From Paludibaculum sp. (GTDB lineage Bacteria > Acidobacteriota > Terriglobia > Bryobacterales > Bryobacteraceae): 64,000 bases of DNA. Shown in pieces: positions 32,911 through 40,934 of the stretch. The notes beneath the pieces were generated by a model that saw only the letters and a list, made by a program, of their open reading frames with translations, did no database searches and was not told the origin of the DNA. Where the stretch lies: assembly GCA_029973955.1 (NCBI GenBank), contig JARKQJ010000135.1:23487-87486 (forward strand), written 5' to 3'. Made by a program: the position numbers and the translations under genes. Positions within the stretch are counted from its first letter, which is position 1, and each line of letters begins with the position of its first letter.

Positions 32911-34797
32911 CTATTTCGCGGCCTTCCTCGGCCCTTCCTTTTCGGGGTCGAACAGGCGCTCGTAGTCTTCCCAGTGCTTCACCATGATCTTCACCTTGCG
33001 GCGGAGCTGCGCCGCCAGGTCCGGACCCAGTACGCGGATGTTCTCCTCCGCGCTGGTTTTGGTGGTGTCGATGAGGATCTCCCTGGTGGATTCGATCAGG
33101 TCGGCCAGCACGATGGAGTTGTCCATCTCGCTGCGCGCGATGTTCTTGATCTCGCGCCACTCGGTGATGTCGGTCAGATGCTCCTGGAACTCGATGGGCC
33201 GCAGCAGTCGGCCGCCTTTCATGAAGTCCAGCAGGTATTGATAGTCGAGCGAGTTCTGGCCGTTCTGCACCAGGATGTCGAACACCTGCACGCGCTTGTC
33301 GAAAAGCTCCATCGGCGCCTTCTGCGCGGCGGCCGATGCGCCAATCTGCTTCAGGTCTTCCCGCACGCGCGCCAGGTCCACGCGCATGCGCTTTAGAATC
33401 ATGCCCGACACGGCCGAGCCGCCCAGCCCCTGGTATTGCCGCGTACCCTGGATGTCGCCCAGGTCGCCGGCGCGCTCTTCCGTGCGCGCCTGGAACTGGT
33501 ACTTGCGGTAGTAGCTCTTTTCGTCGTCGGTCAGCTCTTCGGGGAAGGGCACGAACGGCCGCGTCAGCAGCCGCTGGTGCACGGAGCCGATGTAGAACAG
33601 CGTGCCGCCGAAGTTCAGGATGTCGGCGTCGCGCTGCACGCGGTTCAGCGCCATCCAGGCATCTACCAGCGCGCTGGCGCCGGCCTCGCCCACGCGCTTC
33701 GCGGCGATGGCGCGCAGCAGTTGCATGCGAGAAAGATCGTCGTGCGTGGGGTTCTTCTGGAAGGCGTCGTAGATCTCCAGGTATAGGTCGCTCTCCTGGC
33801 GGTCTCCGATCAGATAAAACAGCCGCGGCGCCTTGCTCTTCTGGGCCGCCTCCAGTTCTTCCAGATAGCGCACCGGCAGCGGCAGGCCCTGCGCCGGGTA
33901 GAACGGGTAGAAATAGTCGAGCAGGAATCCGACCACGGCCTTGTAGACCGTCGCGTTCGGGCCTTCGATGTTGGCCACGGCCATGCCGGCGGTGAGTTTC
34001 GAGGCCACCAGATCGGGCGAGGCTTCCCGCACCCACTCGGCATCGATCTCCAGCGGCCCGGGCCGCGCATCTTTCGCGCCATCCTGCAGCGCGCCGAAGA
34101 ACTCGCGGTAGCGCTCGTGCATCTTGCGGCCGCGCACCAGCGCGCTGCCGTTCGGGCCCTGGTACAGGCCGCCGCTCCAGCTCATGCCGCTGCCCGAATC
34201 GTTCGTGTGCAGCGAGAGGATCTCGATCTCCGGGCACAGCGTCAGCAGCTTCTTCATCGACTCGCGGTAGAGCGCCAGCACCTCCGGGTTGTCCACCGAC
34301 GGTGCGAAGCGCGGCACGCGCGATCGCAGCGGATGGTCCACCTGCGGACCGCGCCACAGCGGGTGCGCTTCATACACGCGCTCCGGCAGGATCTGCGGCT
34401 CAAAGGTCGTAAACGCCGCCTTCAGGCCGAGCTTGCGCAACACCTCGCAGCGCTGCTTCAGAATGCCCAGCACGGTGTCGGAGTAATCCTTGGGCAGGTA
34501 GGGCTGCAGCGCGTCGGGGATCGAAACCTTCAACAGACCCACGTTTGATACGGCCCAGGCGGGATACGGGTCGCCCGGCGTGTCCATCTGCCACATCGCC
34601 CACGGCAGGTCTTCCGCCGTGATCACTACGTGCGTGGCGCCGGATTGCTTCGCCTTGCGCGCGAAGGACTCGAAGCTTGCCAGCGAATCGGAATGATGGC
34701 CGAAGATGACGGTCTTGAAGCGCGCGGGAGCCGCTGGAGCCGCCATCAGCATGCCGCTCATGAGCAGGGGGAGCCCCAGGAACGAGAGTCTGTCCAT
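32911..34797 (-). CDS. Secreted protein of unknown function, glycosidase-like barrel plus helical C-terminus
   Basis: 628 residues. The N-terminal signal peptide (LGLPLLMSGMLMAAPAAPA) is clear. The first 300 residues look like a TIM barrel: THVVITAEDLPW, LKAAFTTFEPQ, EILSLHTNDSGSGMSW and PLEIDAEWV carry acidic residues at strand ends as in glycoside hydrolases acting on uronic or amino sugars. The last 300 residues are mostly helical, ending in a Lys-rich tail. I cannot assign a family. It is divergent from the sugar dehydrogenase gene and tail to tail with the acetyltransferase. Confidence 0.6.
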   Translation of the reverse strand: MDRLSFLGLPLLMSGMLMAAPAAPARFKTVIFGHHSDSLASFESFARKAKQSGATHVVITAEDLPWAMWQMDTPGDPYPAWAVSNVGLLKVSIPDALQPYLPKDYSDTVLGILKQRCEVLRKLGLKAAFTTFEPQILPERVYEAHPLWRGPQVDHPLRSRVPRFAPSVDNPEVLALYRESMKKLLTLCPEIEILSLHTNDSGSGMSWSGGLYQGPNGSALVRGRKMHERYREFFGALQDGAKDARPGPLEIDAEWVREASPDLVASKLTAGMAVANIEGPNATVYKAVVGFLLDYFYPFYPAQGLPLPVRYLEELEAAQKSKAPRLFYLIGDRQESDLYLEIYDAFQKNPTHDDLSRMQLLRAIAAKRVGEAGASALVDAWMALNRVQRDADILNFGGTLFYIGSVHQRLLTRPFVPFPEELTDDEKSYYRKYQFQARTEERAGDLGDIQGTRQYQGLGGSAVSGMILKRMRVDLARVREDLKQIGASAAAQKAPMELFDKRVQVFDILVQNGQNSLDYQYLLDFMKGGRLLRPIEFQEHLTDITEWREIKNIARSEMDNSIVLADLIESTREILIDTTKTSAEENIRVLGPDLAAQLRRKVKIMVKHWEDYERLFDPEKEGPRKAAK

Positions 34798-34870
34798 GGC
34801 TGGATTTTACATCGGCGGATAGGCCCGGCACTTCGTTCTCAAGCACGCCCGGGCTATCCTAACCAGAACG

Positions 34871-36742
34871 ATGCTCGTCGCGAAGTCTCTCTGCCGAGGA
34901 TTGCTTCTGCTGTCGCTCGGCTTGCCGGCCTCCGCGGAGTCCGAGGGCCGCCCTTTTCGTCCCGAGGATCCGCTTCCGGGGGACAAGCTCTTTCATCTGC
35001 GCGTGGTGGCCACAGGACTGGAGAGCCCGTGGGAGATCACTTGGGGGCCCGATAGCCACCTGTGGGTGACAGAACGCGGCGCGTGCCGCATCACTCGCGT
35101 CCACCCCCGGACCGGCGCCCGCAAGACGGCCATCACTGTGTCCGATGCAGTCGCTCCGGGTGGTCAGGAAGGCGTGATGGGGATGGCTCTGCATCCTGAT
35201 CTGCTCAAAAACAAAAACAGCGATTTCGTCTTCATCGCCTACACTTATTCCGACCGCCAACTGCCCCCCAGCCCCTTCGTACCCGATCCCTCCAGCCCCT
35301 ACCGCTACCTCTATCTCAAGGTGGCCCGCCTCACCTACAACCCATCCAAACAGACGCTCTCCAACCCCGTTACCATCCTGGCCGGTCTCCCCGCCGGCAA
35401 CGACCACAACTCCGGCCGTCTCAAGCTCGGCCCCGACCGCATGCTCTACCTCACCATCGGCGATCAGGGACACAACCAGTTCGGCAACAACTGCTACGAG
35501 ATCGACAGCCAGCATCTGCCCTCCGCGCGGGAGATCCAGGCCGGCAACTACGCCCACTACTCCGGCAAGACCCTCCGCATCGGCCTCGACGGCTCCATTC
35601 CTTCCGACAACCCGCGCCTCAACGGCGTCGTCAGCCATGTCTACACCTACGGCCACCGCAACGTGCAGGGCATCGACTTCGCCCCCGACGGCACTTACTA
35701 CTCCGCCGAGCACGGCCCCAAGTCCGACGACGAGATCAATATCCTCAAGGCCGGCGGCAACTACGGCTGGCCCCGCGTGGCCGGCTTCCGCGACGACTCC
35801 GGCTACACCTACAGGCCCTGGGGCGAATCCAAATCCAACTGCCGCGATCTTCAATTCAGCGATTACGACGTGCCCGCCTCCGTGCCGCGCTATCCAGAAT
35901 CGTCCTTCACCGAACCCTTCATTGAGCCCATCGCCACCCTCTTTACCGTCCCCAATTCGTATGACTTCCGCCGCGGCGCCTGCGGCGATGCCTACTTCCT
36001 CTGCTGGCCCACCATCGCGCCCGGCAGCGTGGAATACTACGCCGCGGGCCCCGGCGGAATTCCGGGCTGGAACAAGGTCCTCCTCGTGCCCGGCATGAAG
36101 CGCGGCTCGCTCTATGTGCTGCCGCTCACCACCGATGGGCAGAACGCCGCGGGTCCCGTCTACCGCTACTTCCACACCGCCAACCGCTACCGCGACACCG
36201 CCGTCAGCCCCGATCGCCGCACCATCTTCATCGCCACTGACTCTTCCGGCATGACCGTAGCCCCCGACGGCACCGTGCGTTCCACCCTAGATCATCCCGG
36301 CGCCATCCTCGCCTTCACCTACAAAAAGGAATCGACCCCCGCCCAAGCCGCCGCAGCTCTGCGGACCCATTCCGCACCAGTCAGGCAGCCCCAGGCCGCC
36401 CGGCACGCCCATCTCGATCCACCCCAATTCACCGCCGCCCAGGCCACCGCTGGCCAGGCGCCATACAAAACAAGCTGCGCCGTCTGCCACGGAACCACGT
36501 TGACCAATGGCACCTTCGGTCCCCCGCTGGCCGGTGAGAGCTTCCAGCGCAAGTGGTCCGCTCGCACGCTGCACGACCTCTCCAACAAAGTGAAGGCCAT
36601 GCCGCCATCGGCCCACAACTCACTGCCCGCCGCCACTTACTCCGCCATCACCGCGTTCATTCTCCAGTCCAACGGCGCTCAGCCCGGCGATCAGCCTCTC
36701 CCCACTGCCGCTTCTGCCCAGCGCAAAATGTCGATACGCTAG
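34871..36742 (+). CDS. PQQ-dependent sugar dehydrogenase fused to a C-terminal cytochrome c domain
   Basis: 623 residues. A signal peptide (LCRGLLLLSLGLPASAES) precedes a six-bladed GSDH propeller (about 35-500) like soluble glucose dehydrogenase: SPWEITWGPDSHLWVTER, GNDHNSGRLKLGPD (catalytic His region), YTYGHRNVQGIDF and EHGPKSDDEINIL. After a Pro/Ala/His linker comes a small cytochrome c domain with heme motif CAVCH and a distal Met in KAMPPSAHN. It should oxidise an aldose in the periplasm and pass electrons through its own heme. PQQ synthesis genes are not in the window. Confidence 0.86.
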   Translation: MLVAKSLCRGLLLLSLGLPASAESEGRPFRPEDPLPGDKLFHLRVVATGLESPWEITWGPDSHLWVTERGACRITRVHPRTGARKTAITVSDAVAPGGQEGVMGMALHPDLLKNKNSDFVFIAYTYSDRQLPPSPFVPDPSSPYRYLYLKVARLTYNPSKQTLSNPVTILAGLPAGNDHNSGRLKLGPDRMLYLTIGDQGHNQFGNNCYEIDSQHLPSAREIQAGNYAHYSGKTLRIGLDGSIPSDNPRLNGVVSHVYTYGHRNVQGIDFAPDGTYYSAEHGPKSDDEINILKAGGNYGWPRVAGFRDDSGYTYRPWGESKSNCRDLQFSDYDVPASVPRYPESSFTEPFIEPIATLFTVPNSYDFRRGACGDAYFLCWPTIAPGSVEYYAAGPGGIPGWNKVLLVPGMKRGSLYVLPLTTDGQNAAGPVYRYFHTANRYRDTAVSPDRRTIFIATDSSGMTVAPDGTVRSTLDHPGAILAFTYKKESTPAQAAAALRTHSAPVRQPQAARHAHLDPPQFTAAQATAGQAPYKTSCAVCHGTTLTNGTFGPPLAGESFQRKWSARTLHDLSNKVKAMPPSAHNSLPAATYSAITAFILQSNGAQPGDQPLPTAASAQRKMSIR

Positions 36743-36751
36743 TTGGCCGAA

Positions 36752-38785
36752 ATGCCAACCCGCCGACAGGTTCTCCAAGCCCCGGCCGCTCTGGCTGGTG
36801 CCACTACGTATTCCACGCCGGCCATCGACTTCACATACTCGCCGCTCCAATGGCAAACCGCTTACTGCTTCCCAGACGATCCCCACAAGAGCCTCGTCGA
36901 CCACCGCGGCGCGCTGCTCTGCGGACACCCCGGCCGCAAGGGCATCGACTACTTCCCGCTCATCGTCGAGTTCACGCTCCTCGGCATGGAAGACAACCAC
37001 GTCACGCGCCAGCAGCTCGAAGCCCCCGGCGTGCCCATCGTTCACACGCACGTAGAGCGCCCCGGGGGCCGGTTCGAGATCATCACCTTCGCCACCAACC
37101 GTGCCGGCGAAGGCCGCGTGGATAACGTCCTCATCACAGCCAGCGCCCGTGCCGTGCCCATTCTCAACCTGCGCACCCGCGGCACTGTGGCCGTCTCCGG
37201 CAACTCCGCCACGCTCGACGCGAAACCCCTCCTCACGGCTAACCGCCCACCCCGCCTGCGCGACACCGCCAGCGGCTGGCAGCTTCAATTTCCCATGGAG
37301 CCGCAGGGCGGGGAACTGCTGCTCCGTCTTCCCCAACAGGGCCAGACCGTGACAGCCACGGACGGCCGCGCCTTGCTTGAGGAGGCCCGCACTTGGTGGA
37401 AGAACTGGCAGCCCTTCGCCGGCGGCGTCGAATGGGACCTCCCGCGCCCCTACATGGACTTCCTCACCGCCTGCGCCCGCAACATCCTCCAGGCCCGCGA
37501 ACTCCGCAACGGCGATCTCACCTTCCAGGTCGGCCCCACCTGTTACCGCGGCCTGTGGGTGGTGGACGGTCACTTCATCCTGGAATCCGCCCGCTACCTC
37601 GGCTATCACGAAGAGGCCCACAAAGGCCTGCGCACCACCTGGAACTACCAGCGTCCCGACGGCGCGCTGGATGCCGGCGGTGGCCCCGAGCATTTCAAGG
37701 ACGCCGCCATCGCCATGTTCTCCACCGTCCGCCAGTGCGAACTCTCGCAAACCTGGGCGGACTTCCAGCAGTTCCTCCCCAACATTCGCCGAGCCGCCGG
37801 CTTCCTGGACTCTCGCCGCGATCCCGCGCGCCACGGCCTCATCGTCCCCGGCTTCGCCGATGGCGGCTTCACCAAGGGCATCGAGTTCACTAACACGCTC
37901 TGGTCGCTCGCAGGCCTGCAAAGCGCCGCCTCAGCGCCCGGCGGCGGCTCGCTCAAACCACTCAGTGACGGACTCCGCTCCGGCTTCGACGCCGCCGCCA
38001 AACAGGAGATGCTCCGCCATCCCTCCGGCTTCGACTACCTCCCCATGGTGCTCAAGGAAGACCCCGCCTGGCAGCGCAGCGAGTGGGACCGCCCGCGCCC
38101 CCAGGCGGCCCAATGGGCGCTCTCGCAGGCCATCTTCCCCGGTGTCGTCTTCGCGCCGGACCATCCCATCGTCCGCGGCCACATCGCCCTCATGCGCTCC
38201 TGCACCCGCGAAGATGTGCCCATCGAAACCGGCTGGCTCCCGCACGAGGGCCTTTGGACCTACAACGCCGGTTTCGCCGCCCATGCCGCCCTCTGGGCCG
38301 GCGACTCCGAATTCGCCAGCCGCGTCTTCCACGGCTTCCTCAACCACGCCTCGCCCCTCTACTGCTGGCGTGAAGAGCAGCCCCTCCGCGGCTCGCTCGT
38401 CTCCGGTTACGTCGGTGACATGCCGCACAACTGGGCCAGCGCCGAATGTGTCCTCTACCTGCGCCACATGCTGGCTTTGGAGGACCGCCAGACCCTCCGC
38501 CTGCTCTCGGGACTCGATGACGCGATCAGCTTCCGCGCCCCGTTCCGTCTGGCGAACTCGCCCACTCGCTTCGGTCCCATTCATCTGACCCTCACCCCCG
38601 AGGGCAACGGCTGGACCCTCGCTTTCCGCCGCGGCCCCGGCCCCGCGCCCGCCGCCGTTCTTCTCCCCGCCTCGCTGGGACTGTCACCCTTCCGCGCGGC
38701 CAAAGGCGCTGCCGCCAAGCCCGCCGGCCGCGCGGTTTCCATCGATCCCGCCGCCACGGAGTGGTCCGTCCGCTGGGGTGCCTGA
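36752..38785 (+). CDS. Tat-exported six-hairpin glycosidase-like protein
   Basis: 677 residues from the ATG giving MPTRRQVLQAPAALAG, a short twin-arginine signal; the track starts at a TTG three codons earlier. An N-terminal beta-sandwich (about 25-200) is followed by an alpha/alpha-barrel-like region with repeated helical hairpins, e.g. RGLWVVDGHFILESARYLG, DAAIAMFSTVRQC, ETGWLPHEGLWTYNAGF and GDMPHNWASAE. This is the six-hairpin glycosidase pattern of rhamnosidases and debranching enzymes. The family and substrate are not identified. It starts nine bases after the sugar dehydrogenase stop, so they are probably co-expressed. Confidence 0.68.
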   Translation: MPTRRQVLQAPAALAGATTYSTPAIDFTYSPLQWQTAYCFPDDPHKSLVDHRGALLCGHPGRKGIDYFPLIVEFTLLGMEDNHVTRQQLEAPGVPIVHTHVERPGGRFEIITFATNRAGEGRVDNVLITASARAVPILNLRTRGTVAVSGNSATLDAKPLLTANRPPRLRDTASGWQLQFPMEPQGGELLLRLPQQGQTVTATDGRALLEEARTWWKNWQPFAGGVEWDLPRPYMDFLTACARNILQARELRNGDLTFQVGPTCYRGLWVVDGHFILESARYLGYHEEAHKGLRTTWNYQRPDGALDAGGGPEHFKDAAIAMFSTVRQCELSQTWADFQQFLPNIRRAAGFLDSRRDPARHGLIVPGFADGGFTKGIEFTNTLWSLAGLQSAASAPGGGSLKPLSDGLRSGFDAAAKQEMLRHPSGFDYLPMVLKEDPAWQRSEWDRPRPQAAQWALSQAIFPGVVFAPDHPIVRGHIALMRSCTREDVPIETGWLPHEGLWTYNAGFAAHAALWAGDSEFASRVFHGFLNHASPLYCWREEQPLRGSLVSGYVGDMPHNWASAECVLYLRHMLALEDRQTLRLLSGLDDAISFRAPFRLANSPTRFGPIHLTLTPEGNGWTLAFRRGPGPAPAAVLLPASLGLSPFRAAKGAAAKPAGRAVSIDPAATEWSVRWGA

Positions 38786-38841
38786 AGATTCGTTCACAGC
38801 CCGCCCGCTCGCGCTTCGTGTATGATTCACACATCACTGCC

Positions 38842-40122
38842 ATGCCTACTCGCAGACAAATCCTCAAAGGCGCGGTCGTTGCGCCGATGATCGTGCCCGC
38901 GCACGTTCTCGGCCAGCGAGCCGGGGCCGTTGCTCCCAGCGACAAAGTCGTCATGGGCGGTATCGGTATCGGTTCCCGCGGCGCTCACGACCTCAGCAAG
39001 ATCCTCAAGATGCCCGAAGCCCGCTTCGTGGCTATCTGCGACGTTCGCAACTCACGCCGCGAGGAGATCAAGTCCATCGTCGACAAGAACTACGGCGATA
39101 GCGGCTGCAAGATGTACGAGGACCAGTACGAAGTTCTCGCCCGCGCCGACATCGACGCCTTCCTGATCGCTACCGGCGACCGCTGGCACACTCCGCTCTC
39201 CATCATTGCCGCCCAGCACGGCAAGGACGTCTACTGCGAAAAACCCTGCTCCATGTCCATCGAGGAAAGCTGGGCCCTCGCCGCCGCTTTCAAACGCTAC
39301 AACCGCCTCTATCAGGCCGGCTGCCAGCGCCGCAACGGCGCGAACTTTCAACTCTGCAAAGAGCTTCTCGATGCCGGCCACCTGGGCAAACTCACTGCCC
39401 TTTACGCCAATGTCGGACCGTCGGTGAACTGGCCGCCCATCCCCAGCCGCGACTGGCTCGCCGGCGAACCCCTGCCGCCCAAGCAGGTCCTCGATTGGGA
39501 CCGCTGGCTCGGCCCCGCCCCCTGGCGCCCCTACCACCCCTCCTACGTCCGCGGCGGCTGGCGCAACTTCTATGACTTCCACGGCGGCGGAATCCTCGAA
39601 TGGGGCTCCCACACCGTCGACCTCTGCCACTGGGCCGCGGGCTATGACGAGATCCAGCCCGTCAAATACGAGCCCGTCGGCACCAATGTTGGCCCCTACC
39701 AGGTCAACTGCGAGTACGCCAACGGCGTCAAACTCGTCATGCGCGACAACGCCTGGGACGGCGCCCTCAAGACCGGCTCCTGCTCCTTCCGCATCGAAGG
39801 CGACAAGGGCTGGGTGGAAACCGGCGACGCCACCAAAATCGAGTGTTCCGAAAACATCCGGCCGCTCCTCCGCCCCACCGAGAATGCGGCCATGGCGCTC
39901 GAAAACCACATGCGGCAGTTCATCCAGTGCGTCCGCACGCGCCAGCAGCCTGCTGCCAGCGCCGCTGCCGCCGCCAACTCCCACGTCACCTGCCACGCCG
40001 CGTTCATCGCCTACCAGCTCGGCAAGTCCCTCACCTGGGACGTGGAGAAGCGCGCCTTCACTAACGACGACATCGCCAACAACATGCGCACCCGCGCCCT
40101 GCGCGAACCCTGGAGAATCTGA
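38842..40122 (+). CDS. Tat-exported Gfo/Idh/MocA-family oxidoreductase
   Basis: 426 residues from the ATG giving MPTRRQILKGAVVAP, a twin-arginine signal; the track start 27 codons upstream overlaps the previous gene. The Rossmann domain has GGIGIGSRGAHD, VAICDVRNSRR and IATGDRWHTP. The EKPCSM motif carries the catalytic Lys, and the C-terminal domain begins near YDFHGGGILEWGSHTVDL. Members of this exported subgroup include glycoside-hydrolase-like enzymes using tightly bound NAD, so it may act on glycans rather than as a simple dehydrogenase. HEAT-repeat gene follows after 26 bases. Confidence 0.9.
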   Translation: MPTRRQILKGAVVAPMIVPAHVLGQRAGAVAPSDKVVMGGIGIGSRGAHDLSKILKMPEARFVAICDVRNSRREEIKSIVDKNYGDSGCKMYEDQYEVLARADIDAFLIATGDRWHTPLSIIAAQHGKDVYCEKPCSMSIEESWALAAAFKRYNRLYQAGCQRRNGANFQLCKELLDAGHLGKLTALYANVGPSVNWPPIPSRDWLAGEPLPPKQVLDWDRWLGPAPWRPYHPSYVRGGWRNFYDFHGGGILEWGSHTVDLCHWAAGYDEIQPVKYEPVGTNVGPYQVNCEYANGVKLVMRDNAWDGALKTGSCSFRIEGDKGWVETGDATKIECSENIRPLLRPTENAAMALENHMRQFIQCVRTRQQPAASAAAAANSHVTCHAAFIAYQLGKSLTWDVEKRAFTNDDIANNMRTRALREPWRI

Positions 40123-40148
40123 GGCAGGCTACACACAGGAGAATCGAT

Positions 40149-40859
40149 ATGCAGCAACCCACTACGCCCGCTCCCAAGCCCCAGGCCGCCAAGCCCGCGC
40201 CTGCGCCGCCGCCCAAGCCGCCCGCCGAGTTCCAGGAAGGCGCCATCGCCACCATGGACGTCGCCGGCCTCATCAGGATCCTGCAGGATCCCAACGCCAG
40301 TGAATTCCAGAAGGCCAAAGCCTGCCAGCGCGCCGGCGAACACGCCGACAAAGCTGCTGTTCCTGCCCTCGCCGCCCTCCTCGCCAGCGAGCATCTCAAC
40401 ATGTACGCCCGCTACGGCCTCGAGCCGATCGCCGATGCCTCCGCCGGCGACGCTCTCCGCGCCGCCATCCCCAAGCTCAAGGGCATTCTCCTCATCGGCG
40501 TCGTCAACTCGCTCAGCAAGCGCCGCGACGCCAGGTCCGCCCCCGTCTTCGCCAAAATGCTGGCGGATCCCAACCCGGATCTCGCCCGCGCCGCCGCCGC
40601 CGGCCTCGGCTCCATCGGCAACGCCGAAACCGTCAAGGTCCTGCAGGCTGCCCTGCCCAAGGCTACCGGCCTGCTCAAAATGGCCGTCGGCGACGCCCTC
40701 CTGGTCGCCGCCGAACGCCTCATGGGCGACGGCCACCGCGAAGAGTCCTTCTCGGTCTACTCCAGCCTCACCGGCCCGAGCGTGCCTGAACCGGTCCGCC
40801 TCGCCGCCATGAGCGGAATCATCCGCGAAAAAACCTCTGTCACCCGCCCGCGCTCTTAA
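40149..40859 (+). CDS. HEAT-repeat protein with Pro/Ala-rich N-terminus
   Basis: 236 residues. An AGGAG lies eight bases before the ATG. The first 30 residues are almost only Pro, Ala and Lys, with no signal peptide. The rest is an array of paired helices of HEAT/PBS-lyase type: DKAAVPALAALLAS, RSAPVFAKMLADPNPDLARAAAAGLGSIGN, and ETVKVLQAALPK. Such solenoids are protein-binding scaffolds, and no catalytic residues are seen. It is probably the last gene of the run beginning with the sugar dehydrogenase, since a strong terminator follows. Confidence 0.8.
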   Translation: MQQPTTPAPKPQAAKPAPAPPPKPPAEFQEGAIATMDVAGLIRILQDPNASEFQKAKACQRAGEHADKAAVPALAALLASEHLNMYARYGLEPIADASAGDALRAAIPKLKGILLIGVVNSLSKRRDARSAPVFAKMLADPNPDLARAAAAGLGSIGNAETVKVLQAALPKATGLLKMAVGDALLVAAERLMGDGHREESFSVYSSLTGPSVPEPVRLAAMSGIIREKTSVTRPRS

Positions 40860-40876
40860 GCGTCCGTCCGAATCCG

Positions 40877-40922
40877 AAGGCACCCCTGCCCGGCCCCCTG
40901 TGGAGCCAGGCAGGGGTGCCTT
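40877..40922 (+). terminator. Rho-independent terminator after the HEAT-repeat gene
   Basis: A perfect 14-base stem (AAGGCACCCCTGCC with GGCAGGGGTGCCTT) around an 18-base loop, followed by TCTCTTTT on the + strand. It lies 18 bases after the HEAT-repeat stop. The opposite side lacks a good U-tract, so it mainly serves the rightward transcript. Confidence 0.85.
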
Positions 40923-40934
40923 TCTCTTTTCGCT

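Noticed and set aside
20000-35000. dif site at the skew switch
   Set aside because: I scanned the AT-richer spots by eye and found nothing with the two 11-base arms of known dif sites; a visual scan cannot exclude a divergent one.
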